Positions 1 to 10,559 of a stretch of 64,000 nt of DNA are shown one piece after another. The stretch spans positions 992,001 through 1,056,000 of the forward strand of contig NW_020167531.1 of assembly GCF_001641265.1 (NCBI RefSeq). Reading direction: 5' to 3'. Under the pieces are notes generated by a model that saw only the letters and a list, made by a program, of their open reading frames with translations, did not search any database and had not been told where the DNA came from. The position numbers were made by a program, and so were the translations under genes. The first letter of the stretch is position 1; the number at the start of each line of letters is the position of its first letter. Source of the DNA: Pseudogymnoascus destructans. Lineage: Eukaryota; Ascomycota; Leotiomycetes; Thelebolales; Thelebolaceae.

Positions 1-109
1 AAAGTCCATGAGGACTTTGCCTAGAATAATGAGTATAGATAGAGTAACTCTTCCACTTGCAGACACAGCTTCGATTACTGTAATTGAAGCTCGATTATCA
101 GGGCTTCCT
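1..109. other. Unassigned left edge
   Basis: No coding frame or repeat family of the window is recognised here. It directly abuts the LTR-2 copy that starts at 110. Confidence 0.3.
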
Positions 110-523
110 TGTAACGCTAACTTCTAAATGATAGAAGACACAGAGGTTTCTTACATAAGGTTGACTTGACAGAGGAGGCAGGGGATCACACACAAAGGCT
201 TCTAAGTAACATGTTATAGTATTGTAAAGAATACTATGTTGAGTTGAGCACGAAGCTCCTATCTAAGGGAATACTATCTACTTATATAGTGGCGTCATGC
301 CTCATAGATAGTCTAGATAGTTGATGAATAGTAGATATTAGATAGTTGAGCTATCTAGTGGATAGATAGCTCAACTATCTAATATCTACTAGTTTCTGCA
401 ACTATCCACTAGCCTGGTCACGTGACAGCCTAGCCCTGCTAGCCTCGTGACTTCTCAGGTCACGTTACTAGAGCCTAGCCCTACTAGCCCTGTAACTGAT
501 GTCATGTTACTGTAGCTGTAACA
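110..523 (-). repeat. LTR-2 copy a (solo, no matching target duplication)
   Basis: On the minus strand this has the LTR-2 layout: a TGTTACAG start at 523, a TATATAAGTAG-like TATA box, the conserved R/U5 block and an AGCGTTACA end at 110. The 5-bp flanks (ttcct at 105-109 and atgac at 524-528) do not match, so it is either an old solo LTR or one product of a recombination. Its U3 holds a perfect 26-bp inverted repeat at 331-356 and 364-389. Confidence 0.8.
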
Positions 524-974
524 ATGACCTAGGCTGCTAGGGATACTACAACCCTACAAAATGCACGAGATATGCACAGTGCAACCACTATAGCACTTGA
601 GTAGACCTCTATACCAGCCCTACAGGACTCAATTACATAGAGAAAGCAAGATGCGCCAACTGCCACAGGTTTGTCTCTAGGTCGTCCTAGGCACTAAACC
701 TATCTAGGACTTCTGTCTAGGGCGCTTTAGCCTTTGCTATAGTGTGCTTAAAGGTCTAGCCGTTAATCGCTAGTAGGGGTGCTTTTAGGTTGGAGAATAG
801 CTTGTGCTAGCTGATAACTTTATATAGTGCCTTGATCGTCCTTGACCACAACTAGATTCTAATAGTACTATAGTACTGTCAGTTACATCAAAATCAGGGT
901 GTCATAAATGAACTTCATGTATTTGGCAACATGATAGGAATCCTTCAGCAACATACCAACAAAATGGGCACTTA
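524..974. other. Unassigned spacer, probably decayed repeat
   Basis: I see no usable reading frame and no copy of the repeat families named elsewhere. The right part may hold the degenerate upstream end of the hAT relic that becomes readable at 975. Confidence 0.3.
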
Positions 975-2760
975 ATGTGGCAATGTTCATATTGTACAAA
1001 GCAGTATGAAGAATCAGGTGGTACTGCAGCACCAGCGAAACACTTGATGGATTTACACCAGGTGACAGATACTCAGAAACAGTCACAAGTCAAGAACATG
1101 CAAATGAGTATCTCTAATGCTCTGCAAAATGGACTTCATAATCCTTATAAACGGCGACGAGATGCTGACTTTGATACTCCTACATTTGAACAACTACTTG
1201 TCCGGGTCATTGCTAGGTGCTCATTACCATTTTCGATTGTCCAACGCCCTGAATTCTGAGAGTTAATACATTTTTTAAATGTTAATGCTGAAGAAAGTTT
1301 GCCTCGAAGCCATAGTACTATGTGGGACTGGACAATATGAAGATACAATCAAGAGAAGATTAAGATTCAACAAGCAATACAATCATCATGTTACGACGGA
1401 ACAAGAAGGCTGGCCAACTACAGGACAGGAAGGAGGGAGGTCGCATGAGACCGGCCCTGGTACCTGGAGGGGCAGCGGGGAATAGTAGTTCTGAAAGTAT
1501 CACGTGACGGACTCGCAGGATGATGAGAAGAGTCCTAAGAGTCCAGGACTCCGAGGACTCGAGTGAGTTCCCAGGAGTCCACTAGGCACGTGACGGACTC
1601 GCAGGATGATGAGAAGAATCCTAAGAGTCCAGGACTCTGAGGACTCGAGTGAGTTCCCAAGAGTCCACTAGGCACGACGCCACTATATAAGTAGATAGTA
1701 TTTCCTTAGATAGGAGCTTCGTGCTCAACTCAATACAGTATTTGTTATATACTAGTAACGTGTTACTTGAAGCCTTTGTGTCCGATCCCCTGCCTCCTCT
1801 GATAAGTAAACCTTACGCAAGAGAACCTCTGTGTCTTCTATCGTTTAGAAGTCAGCGTTACACATCACAATCAAAGATTCATTTCACAGTCGACTTATGG
1901 ACATCTCCAAATACAAAATCGTTAATGGGCTTAATTGCACACTATATCACAGAGAATGGAGGGCTTCAACAGTCAGTACTATCATTACGAGAGCTGAAAG
2001 GGAAACATACTGGTGATAGCTACATAATATTGTAGTATTTATACAACAGTCACCTCAACAGCAAGCTACTTTTGAGAAGTATAGTAATGGCAAAAGGCTT
2101 GTTCGGGATAACAAGACTCAGTGGAACTCATGGTATTCAATGCTTCATTGTGCTCTTGACAATAAGATCAAGAGCGCTATTGATATGTACTGTCATAAAG
2201 AGTATTTTGAGCTTTCTCAAGATGAATTGCTTGAGAGCGACTGGATAGTACTACAGCATATCCACAACTTCCTTTATTTCTTTTATGAAGTGACATTGTT
2301 TACAGAAGGTCAGGAAGCCACATTAGAACGGGTATTGTTATCTATGGAGTTCCTTCTTGAGCAATTAGAAAAGGGGAAAGAGATGTTCAAGGATGATTTA
2401 ATGCTTAGCCCATGTTTTAACTCTGCATGGGAGGTTATGAATAAGTATTATGCACTTACTGAGCGGTAAATAATAGTATCTTCCATTTTAATATAGTACT
2501 ATAGTACTAACAATCTATAGGTCTTCTGCATATATTGCAGCTGGAGTCCTTATTCCAAGCCAAAAATGGAAGTATTGTGAAGATAACTGGCCTACAGATT
2601 GGGTATTAAAGGCAAAAGCAGCCGTTCAATTGCTATGGATGAGCATTATAAGCCAACAATCGAGCCATAAATTATATCAGCTATCCAACCACAAAGTAAG
2701 AAGAATATTTTTGAGGAGTGGGTCATGCAAAAACGCCAACAACCCCCATTAGGGTCTACT
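975..2760 (+). pseudogene. hAT-1 transposase relic (BED zinc finger to central domain)
   Basis: This is the remains of a hAT-superfamily cut-and-paste transposase. A BED-type zinc finger opens it near 975 (WQCSYC, then HLMDLH). Frames with SKIHFTVDLWTSPN follow at about 1863-2030, typical of the hAT catalytic core. A helical region at 2140-2469 leads into an intron (donor at about 2468, branch TACTAAC, acceptor TATAG at about 2520) and then a SSAYIAAGVLIPSQKW stretch. It is not functional: the solo LTR at 1389-1862 cuts the frame, a TGA follows RPEF at 1257, part of the middle (about 2035-2080) is lost and no C-terminal dimerisation motif is found. The protein would have acted in the nucleus on its own terminal repeats. 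Confidence 0.8.
1389..1862 (+). repeat. LTR-2 copy b, solo LTR in hAT-1 (TSD catca)
   Basis: It runs from TGTTACGACGG to AGCGTTACA and is flanked by catca at 1384-1388 and 1863-1867, a perfect 5-bp target duplication. Removing it rejoins the hAT-1 sequence. The U3 carries two tandem units of about 82 bp (from about 1501) with CACGTGACGGACTCGC and palindromic GGACTC/GAGTCC motifs. They lie immediately upstream of the TATATAAGTAG box at about 1684. Confidence 0.95.
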
Positions 2761-3573
2761 GTAACCTCATGTAGCAAAAGGATGGATGGAGGGGTTTGTA
2801 GGCCGAGTTGTATCTCACGGTCTCGATGCCATTTGTTGGCGGAGCTGTGGCCAGAGATGTACGATCTCACTGTTGCACAGCAGGCCATTGGAATAGCTGC
2901 ACCAATTGCCGCACTCATGGTCAGCAGCGGATATCAATCCTGCAGAAAACTGTCAACCTCGTGCTCAGTAGTGGTCGAAATTATTCTGCAATACTACACA
3001 ACAGCCGAAATAATATGAAAGCGGATGTAAGATCCTACTTTCAGACCGAAGTAGGATTGCGGAAGGAGCAACAGCACGCTGAACGCTGACAGCGTCTTTG
3101 GCCAACTAGCATCGAAGCAATCAGGCGAATCAGGAAGCTGCCCGGCCATCCGAATATGACGACCGGAACGGAAAGAACGAAGACGCGGCATAGTGTAACC
3201 CACTATGAGGGCGCATTCCCAAGCACTCTTCCTCAAAGCTTGTGTGGTGCCGCAGTTGAAGGCCAAGTGTCCAAGTCGTTTCGGATGCCTCATGAACCTC
3301 CCTAAGGACTGCACCTACAAGGAAAGTATTTTCGTTTTTATTGAATTCAATTCGGATATGTTTCATTTCAGGGGAAAGACCTCCAAGGCAGCAGCCTGAA
3401 AGGAACATATTTCCACCGCCAAGGTCGCTAGGGAAAGCCCAATAACGGGTGGCTAGAAATCGGCTACGTATCCGATACCAACGCGGGAAGTTGTTTATAA
3501 ACAAACATCCCCCCTTTTCAATTTTCCTGTATCAGCTCAAAAAAGATAATTATTTTCGTTATTTACATCAATC
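2761..3573. other. Intergenic region upstream of the kinesin gene
   Basis: Short open frames occur on both strands, but none shows a recognisable domain or consistent coding signal. The last 100 bases probably include the promoter and 5-prime leader of the kinesin gene. No clear TATA box is visible. Confidence 0.4.
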
Positions 3574-5491
3574 ATGGAGGCATTTTTTGAGGAAAACAGA
3601 GATTCATACGTTAAGCAGGTGGCTGCCTTCAAACCTGCGCCAAGCCAAGGCGCAAGCGCCAGCACCGAGTCGGGTGGGGATACATGCATAGGAGCACGTA
3701 TTCGGCCGCTGCTACCAAAAGAGATCGAGGACCACGAAGTTGCTGGCGTCTGCGCACGATCTAAAGAGGGGTATGCAGATGTCCACGAGTTACGACGTAA
3801 AGTCAATGGCCAGGCAGCATTAAACGTATGTGCCCGTTTATTCCTAACACAAGGTGCGGGGTGCTGATGGGTCTTTGCAGTCGTCCAGTTTCCGACTTGA
3901 CAAAGTGTACGGGCCAGACCAGATGTCAGAAGATGTCTATCAGGACCTTGTTGCACCACTGGTTCCATGGGCGTGGGGAGGTGGAATCAGCACCTTGTTT
4001 GCCTACGGCCAGACAGGATCCGGGAAGACGCACAGTGTCAGCGAGTTGGAGAAACTGGCCGCTGCCGAACTTATGAATGGCAAGCTTGAAGGAGGCCGTG
4101 ATATATACATCTGCGCGTTTGAGCTAGTTGGAAAGGAGGCGTTTGGTAAATTCCCAGCCACCGGCTCATTATCGAGTCGTCAGATACCCAGTCAAAAGGA
4201 TCAGATTCTAACGCCCAGCAGACCTCCTAAATGACCGCCGAAAGATTGTTGTCATGGAAGATGCCTTTGGCGAGTCTCAACTTGTAGGTGCTATTGAGGA
4301 AAAGCCGGCCACTGCAGAAGAACTTCTTTCGCATATTGACCGCAGCATGTCTTTCCGAAAGACAGCAGCCACTGTCAAGAACGATAGTTCGTCTCGCTCT
4401 CATGCGGTCTGTCGTATTCGTATTGCGAACAAAGATGTCGCCGATGCACCAGATGGCCTGTTATATTGATCTTGCCGGGAGTGAGGTAGATAGAGACGTC
4501 AAGGAGCACTCCAAAGACCGGATGAAAGAGACTCGAGATATCAATATGTCCCTGTCAACGCTGAAGGATTGCATCCGGGGTAGAGCAATGTGGAATATGA
4601 CGGATGGCGTGGCCTTGAACAAGAGGGCGATGAATGTCCACGTTCCGTTCCGGAGTAGCGTCCTTACGAAAGTGCTGAAGCATGTCTTTGACGTGAAGGG
4701 CGACCGTTACTGCAAAACTGCTATACTGGCGTGTGTTAAACCCAACGCAGCAGACGCCGGACCCAGTAAGAACACCCTACGATACGCCGAGCTCCTCCGG
4801 GTGCCAGCCCCAAAGACCAAGCCTGCACCCTACAATGTCAATATACCAAGCACTTGGTCCCACCAAGCCCTAACAGAATGGATCGAGAAGAACGTAAGCC
4901 ATCTCATCCTAGACTTAACATTGCCTGTCTAACACAACCCCGTAGTCCGGCACCCCAGCCATCTCTCCCGCCCTCGTCGCCCCCACCGAAACAGGAACCC
5001 AACTATGCAAACTCCCCAAAGGCGAGTTTGTTGCCCGCTGTCTCAAATCCCCCGATATCTCCCCCGAGCATGCCCGCGCCTTCTACGACAAGTTGTGGCG
5101 TCTGCACATTGACTCGCGCAGCGCCCGTAACGCCGCCTCTGAGACAGCCCCTGCCGTATTGCCAGGGGACGCGCCGGCTACGAAGTCAGATGTGCCGTTT
5201 CAGGAGCGTCTGCGGCCGGGGATGATGGTACGAATTAAGCCGGAATTTGGGGGGTATACAAAGTACTACATGATTCTTAGTCCCGATGGCGCATTTGAAA
5301 AGGATGCGGAGAGCCGAGAGGAGGTTATGGCTAAACGAATATATATCTGCGCGCCTGTCGTGGACGCTGTGATGTCGGATGCGTATAATCTGGTTATGGA
5401 GATGCCAAAGCAGGTTGCTGTGGACGCTATGGAGGCCGAGGTTTTGATGGAATGGGATTCCCCAACTCGGTATTGGTTTATGACGATTTAA
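3574..5491 (+). CDS. Kinesin-13-like motor protein (4 exons, one frame break)
   Basis: This encodes a microtubule motor-domain protein. Exons fit at 3574-3825, 3881-4145, 4219-4893 and 4946-5491, with GT..AG introns of 55, 73 and 52 bp. Motifs in order: IRPLLPKE near the start, the ATP-binding P-loop GQTGSGKT at about 4010-4033, LLNDRRKIVVMED typical of the kinesin-13/KIF2 group, switch I NDSSSRSHAVC at about 4380, switch II DLAGSE at about 4473, then PFRSSVLTKVL. The C-terminal 180 residues (from about 4946) match no domain I can name. Kinesin-13 proteins usually depolymerise microtubule ends, so a mitotic or interphase microtubule role is inferred. The frame changes between GLLY and YIDLAGSE at about 4460-4470, in a TTATATTGAT run, as if two bases were lost. 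It is therefore either a recent pseudogene or a sequencing error. Confidence 0.82.
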
Positions 5492-6059
5492 GGGGCGAGA
5501 CGGTGGTGTGATAAAATATGGAAACGATATTAAAACGGGGCAACTACACCTACAAGCCAAGGCACGTTTTTATGTGTAGCAAAGATGGTTCTTATTGACA
5601 GATGGCCTATCTGATCACTTTTCCTTTCCTCCATGTCCACATTTCCCCTACTTAAGCATAATATTCTATCTGACATGACCCGCGGTATTCTACGTACTTT
5701 CAGCGCACCTATTCATATGGCTTGCAGCACAATTCAAGCATAGCAAACAAACCCTCTCGTGTCAGACCCATATGGCAGTCCCGAGTATGCGGACTGATCG
5801 ATACCCCCCACCAATGGCCCACTGCAAGCTCCATTGTTGATATCTCTGTACGAGTCGCAGTACAGTCACCGACCACTGCTATTAACCGAATCGCAAAACC
5901 ACCCGCGAAGCCACCGAAAGTAGATAATTGATTTGCTCGTAACACATGCAATTTTAGAGCGATAGATGTAAAAAGCGATCTATTGTAATTAGAATTGAAA
6001 GCTCTACAGTATAAGCCCCTATAGTATATAGTATAAAAATGAGTATTATAGTATTTTGT
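5492..6059. other. Intergenic region
   Basis: This holds the kinesin 3-prime flank and then AT-rich sequence leading into the Tc1 relic. No gene is supported. Confidence 0.4.
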
Positions 6060-6935
6060 ATGCCACCCGTCTGCTTGAATGCACGCCTCAATTCTACTCG
6101 GCATACTCTCATACAATTTATCAAACAATGACTTGTCTAATGTGTCCCATGCTCTTGCAAACATGATTCTAGACGCTATCTTGCATGTTCTGAGTTTGAT
6201 TTATCCTTTGCAATTTCAGGGTACACCTCAAACACCCGGGTTTTCAAGTGCCACTAAATGTGCTCAATTAGATTGAGGTCGGGTGAGTAGGGGCCCTACT
6301 GTAGGGCGGTCACCTATAGAGTGTAGTAATCAGATGCTCCTCAAGAAAGTTTGTAACCTTACCCGTAGTATAGATAGGAGCATTATCTTGCATAAATTAG
6401 TAGCTAGAGTTAAGAGACTCAAAAATAGGGAGGAGTTTTGCTTCTAGAACCTCAAGGTATGAGTTTGCAGTATATCCAAACTTCTTTAACTCAACGTCAC
6501 AGTCTATGACGTATAAATTGCTCCTGCCTTCTGCCTAAAAGACCCCCTAAACCATGATCTTCATGTTCTTCTTTGCACTGTAGGTTTAGATCACCTCCTG
6601 CTGCCACTGAAACACCACTCGCTCCTGTTACCCCGCCCCCACTTAACAGAGCATTCATTACTCCACACAACTTAACCCCAATCCTCTGCTGTCCAATTCC
6701 TCTGTGCTAAATACCATGCAAGCCGTTTAGCTGTATGTATTAGCAGTAGGAAAGGGCGACGCTTTGCACGCCAATTGCTATGCCTGCTTCTTGTAGTATC
6801 CTATTTATAGTTTATATTAAGGAAGCAACATTACAAGCATTCTTCACTTCTTGGTATGTATCCTTTGGGTTTAGGCGTACATGGCGGAGTATAAGGCGTT
6901 GCTCTGCTTCTGTGTATGACTTTCCCTGTGGTGTA
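6060..6935 (-). pseudogene. Tc1/mariner transposase relic (degenerate)
   Basis: Translated from the minus strand through many stops, the remains of a Tc1-type DDE transposase are visible. At the right end is an N-terminal helix region (SYTEAEQRLILRHVRLNP). In the middle are FMQDNAPIYTTGKV and YSPDLNLIEHIW, the second and third catalytic-motif neighbourhoods. The C-terminal piece ends SMPSRIEACIQADGWHT at about 6070-6110. TAA, TAG and TGA interruptions are frequent and consistent with C-to-T decay. The right terminal repeat appears replaced by the LTR-1 fragment at 6941. Confidence 0.8.
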
Positions 6936-6940
6936 CGTGG

Positions 6941-7092
6941 TAGTCTAATGGTGGGTGCACCAGATGTGAGAATCTAGCCACCCAAGGAAGGGATGATTTT
7001 ACTAAGACAACACACTGTCTTAGGAAACAGAGCCAAAGGGTTGTAGCTTAGACTATTCCACAATGCAGCAATCAGCTGTATGATGTAGTGAA
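6941..7092. repeat. LTR-1 copy F, truncated
   Basis: It matches the first 150 bases of LTR-1 (TAATGGTGGGTGCACC, then CTGTCTTAGGAAACAGAGCC). It is interrupted at 7092 inside GTAGTGAA, where LTR-2 copy c begins. The remaining part of this LTR-1 is not found on the other side, so the copy is broken. Confidence 0.85.
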
Positions 7093-7805
7093 TGTTACGG
7101 CTAAGTGCTAGTGCTATGGCTAGCGCTTACAGCTGCAACCTCATGTGTGTAAGGACACAGGGCACCCAGCTCACAGTAATAGCATATGAGAGTGCGAGTC
7201 GGAGGCTAAACGGATGCTATCCTATAGGTCTACTATGAAGGATACAAAAAAGATGATGGGGAACCCCCGTCAGTCGATTTTCTCAAGTATCCGAAACCCA
7301 TCCGACTCGGTTCCGACTCGGTTAGGCCACCCAAATGATCACACGTGACCCCGCAGCTACACGGAGTCTACTCCCTAGAATGAGAGACGAGAAGGCATCC
7401 TTACAACGTGATGGATAACATTGGATATCATGGATATTATGTTATCCATGTTATCCACGGCGATCCACGGAATGTCATGTGATGGATAACATTGGATATC
7501 TTGGATATTATGTTATCCATGTTATCCACGGGGATCCACGGAATATCAGGTGATGGATAACATTGGATATCATGGATAGTATGTTATCCATGTTATCCAT
7601 GGATATCCCTTTGGCACGACGCCATTATATAAGTAGATAGTATTTCCTTAGATAGGAGCTTTGTGCTCAACTCAATATAGTATTCTTTACAATACTGTAA
7701 TGTGTTACTTGGAAAGCCTTTGTGTTTAATCCCCTGCCTCCTCTGTCAAGTCAACCTTACGCAAGAAACCTCTGTGTCTTCTATTGTTTAGAAGTCAGCG
7801 TTACA
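7093..7805 (+). repeat. LTR-2 copy c, 5-prime LTR of a gag-bearing element
   Basis: It begins TGTTACGGC and ends AGCGTTACA immediately upstream of a gag frame, so this is a true 5-prime LTR and fixes the sense of the family. Its U3 is a three-fold tandem array (about 7407-7612) of a 76-bp unit built from GATGGATAACATTGGATATC and its inverted echo GTTATCCATG. It is quite unlike the U3 of copies b and g. A solo LTR-3 is nested at 7148-7405. Confidence 0.9.
7148..7405. repeat. LTR-3 copy a, solo LTR nested in LTR-2 (TSD atgtg/acgtg)
   Basis: It runs from TGTAAGGACACAGGG to GGCATCCTTACA. The flanks are atgtg (7143-7147) and acgtg (7406-7410), a 5-bp duplication with one C/T difference. This is the short (about 250 bp) form of the family. 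Confidence 0.88.
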
Positions 7806-7851
7806 CTTTGAGCACCACTTCTACTAGGTACCAGCTTACACACAAAGCAAC

Positions 7852-8697
7852 ATGGCTGGAGACGATACTGGATCAAACGTTGGATTGAAGGGGAAGGTTG
7901 CTACTGAACCTACCATCGAATCACCACTGGCTCACCCTTCGGACAAGTTGAATATTACATTCCCAGACACCTTTCATGGGGATCGCAAGAAGCTTAAGAG
8001 CTTCTTGATCCAGACGGAGCTATGGATGGCGTTTAATGCCAAACACTTCAACAAAGAAGTGGAACAGATCCTATGGGCTGTGCCACTCTTTCGAGGACCA
8101 GCCTCAGAATGGATCTCCAACTACCTCGCTGACTACATGAACCATCGAACACCAGACGAAAAATGCAACACCTCAACTAGCCAAGGAACAAAGGAAATTT
8201 TTGTATCCTGGAACAGATTCCTCAAAACGCTCAAGGTAAACTTCAGAGACATCAATGAATGACGAAATGCAGTCCGGGCACTCCAGGCTCTCAAGCAGAG
8301 AGGATCAGCAGTTGCATACACCGCTGAGTTTCAACAGCATGCAACACTCACCAACTGAGGAGAAGAGGCTATCTGTGACCAATTCTACGCAGGTCTGAAA
8401 GACCATGTGAAGGATGAAATCTCAAGGTCTGACAAACCAGATGACCTTAGAGAGATGATTGAATTGGCTCAGAAGATCGACAATCGTCACTACGAATGGC
8501 AACTTGAGAAGAAAGGGGGACAACCTAGTCAACACTGGACTCAGAAGAGAAGAGAAGAGTCATTGGCCCCAACCTATGGAACTCGACACTACTTTCAAGC
8601 CTAATGGCAAACCCCACAATCCCAACAAGGAGCGACAGTTCCAAGAACGGCTCTGTTTCAACTGCAATAAGCCTGGACACATAGCGCGAAACTGCTG
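7852..8697 (+). pseudogene. Gag of the LTR-2 retrotransposon (broken)
   Basis: The capsid-type protein starts at ATG 7852, 46 bp after the LTR. A retrotransposon gag helix domain is seen at about residues 40-170 (LNITFPDTFHGD, WISNYLADYM, YAGLKDHVKDEI). A CCHC zinc knuckle CFNCNKPGHIARNC at about 8654-8695 would bind the element RNA. TGA interrupts the frame at about 8260 and 8356 (the first before CGA, the second replacing a TGG-like codon), and the frame shifts near 8580. Protease, reverse transcriptase and integrase are absent. The sequence passes straight from the knuckle into an LTR in the opposite orientation. Confidence 0.85.
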
Positions 8698-9085
8698 ATT
8701 TCTAAACGATAGAAGACACAGAGGTTTCTTGCGTAAGGTTGACTTGACAGAGGAGGCAGGGGATTAGACACAAAGGCTTTCCAAGTAACACATTACAGTA
8801 TTGTAAAGAATACTATATTGAGTTGAGCACAAAGCTCCTATCTAAGGAAATACTATCTACTTATATAATGGCATCGTGCCTCATGGGTAATCTGGATAGT
8901 TGGGAGATAGCTAGATATTCAGGATAGTTTGTGGATAGCTCAACTATCCATTATTCACTAGTTCCTGCAACTATCCATTAGCCCCGTCACATGGCAGCCT
9001 ACCCAGCTTGCCCCCTGTGACTCACATGTCACGTTACTAGGCCCTGGTCCTGTAACCATGACGTCACGTTACCGTAGCTGTAACA
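8696..9085 (-). repeat. LTR-2 copy d, inverted and lacking its last bases
   Basis: On the minus strand this reads TGTTACAG...TTAGAAATCA and lacks the terminal GCGTTACA. It is fused directly to the gag knuckle codons. It therefore forms an inverted LTR pair with copy c instead of a normal direct pair. Confidence 0.85.
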
Positions 9086-9194
9086 CTAGGTCCTCCTACA
9101 CAGGGCCTAGTCCCTTAGGTCTTGCTGATTAAGGAATCGCTTACTTAAGTAGGGTGATACCCACTTAATTGCCGAGTAGGTTGTGCTGCTTACC

Positions 9195-9743
9195 ATGTCT
9201 TCTAGTAGACACATAAAAATCAAGGAACGTCATCTTCTTGCAGACCGTATTGAAAAGAACGGCAACCTAATGTCGCCATGTTCAAGCTGTTGTTGCTGGT
9301 AGTCATCGTTGTAGTGAATGTACTGTTGCAATTCCAAATGCAATGCTTGCGCCCCTTCTCCAACTGATTGGGAGAAGCTTCGAAAAGAAGAAGAGCGTCT
9401 TGAGGTAGAAGAGGAAGCGGTGGCATCTCAGGAGTGAGAGGCTCACCTCTGCGCTCAAGAAGCATATGCCCGTCGCATGCGTCTTTGCAAACAGCAGAAG
9501 GCTCTCAAAACCCGCGGTGTTGAGATGCTGCGTCGTGGTCTGAAATCTTTGGACGAATTGGATGAAGCAGAGGAGAAGGAGTCTAGGGAGGCAGAGGTCA
9601 AAGGAACTCTTTTGCACAGCCCTTCTACTGCCGTTTCCGAGGGCGTAGCCTCTGAGCAGGACCTTTTGGCAGTCCTGTCTCCTGACTTCTTTGAACGTTG
9701 GGGTGCCGACGGTGAAACGCCTCCAGCAATTCTGGACAGCTAA
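9195..9743 (+). pseudogene. Antisense ORF overlapping the chromovirus 3-prime end
   Basis: The frame starts at ATG 9195 (MSSSRHIKIKERHLLADRIE), continues through stops with a Cys-rich patch (SPCSSCC) and then a long charged helix (RKEEERLEVEEEAVASQE, and from 9477 LKTRGVEMLRRGLKSLDELD). It ends at 9743 antisense to the last codons of the chromodomain integrase. I know similar Cys-patch plus coiled-coil frames as uncharacterised transposon-associated ORFs of filamentous fungi, but I cannot give a function. The internal stops at about 9300-9315 and 9436 make it a relic. Confidence 0.55.
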
Positions 9744-10436
9744 GGTTTCCTACCGTTTTCCATAAATTGTCCGTAGGTTCATACCCTTTCCATTTGATCA
9801 AAAACTCTTCTTTGCATCCTACTAACCTTCTGTCTAGGATCGCTTCGACTTCATATTCAATGATCTCATTTTCTGGTTGTAGTTCTGTATCGGTCGCAAT
9901 CGTGGTGTTTTCTCTTGCTGGTTCCAATAGTGAGACATGAAATACCGGGTGTAGTCTAGACTTCTTGGGTAGCTGCAGTCTGTAATTAACTGAGCTGACT
10001 TTGTTCAATATTTTGAATGGTCCCAATTTCTCGAAGTCCAACTTTGTACTTGGTCGTTTCGTTTTGATGTGTTTCCGGAGTAGATATACTTACCCCCCTC
10101 CTTGAAGGCAGGTTCCATACTGCGCTTCTTGTTTGCATACGCAGCAGATCGTTCATTTAAGAATTGGATGTCCATCGCTAGTTGTTCATGGAACGATTTG
10201 AGTTGTTCCACAGTGATCATAGCTTGTTCTGCTCTTGATTCATCTGGTCCTGGTTGTCTATATGCCTCTGGCTGATAGCCATAATTGGCAAAGAACGGTG
10301 AGACTTTTGTTGCTTCGGTCATCGCGCTGTTATATGCGAACTGTGCGATGGGTAATATCTGAACCAAGGGATATAACAAAATGTTTAGATTGGTTGCCAC
10401 TAATTGCTGTTTTCGAAGCAGACAAGGAGAGGCCAA
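9625..10436 (-). pseudogene. Ty3/gypsy chromovirus integrase C-terminus with chromodomain
   Basis: Minus-strand frames give an integrase C-terminal segment (ILPIAQFAYNSAMTEATKVSPFFANYGYQP, about 10370-10250). The GPFKILNKV..LPKKSRLHPVFHVSLLEPA module and a chromodomain (EYEVEAILDRR..EFLIKWKGY, about 9865-9775) follow. Chromodomains of this class steer integration toward methylated histone H3 in heterochromatin. Two overlapping frames and the missing protease, reverse transcriptase and RNase H show that only the 3-prime end of pol remains. It is fused by deletion (about 10440-10560) to gag-1 upstream. Confidence 0.88.
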
Positions 10437-10559
10437 GTGAGGTTCCAGAGGTCGAAGGGTTGAACATATCCAAGTTTTGGTCAGTCGAAGCTTGGTGAGT
10501 TGTTAACCTTGGTGAGGGACTCAAACAGGGTTCTAGTTTTGCTGAGTCTCTTCGTTTTT

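Noticed and set aside
3130..3504. A 124-codon open frame on the minus strand upstream of the kinesin gene
   Set aside because: It overlaps other frames, has no domain and no intron or promoter context. It is probably a chance frame in moderately GC-rich DNA.
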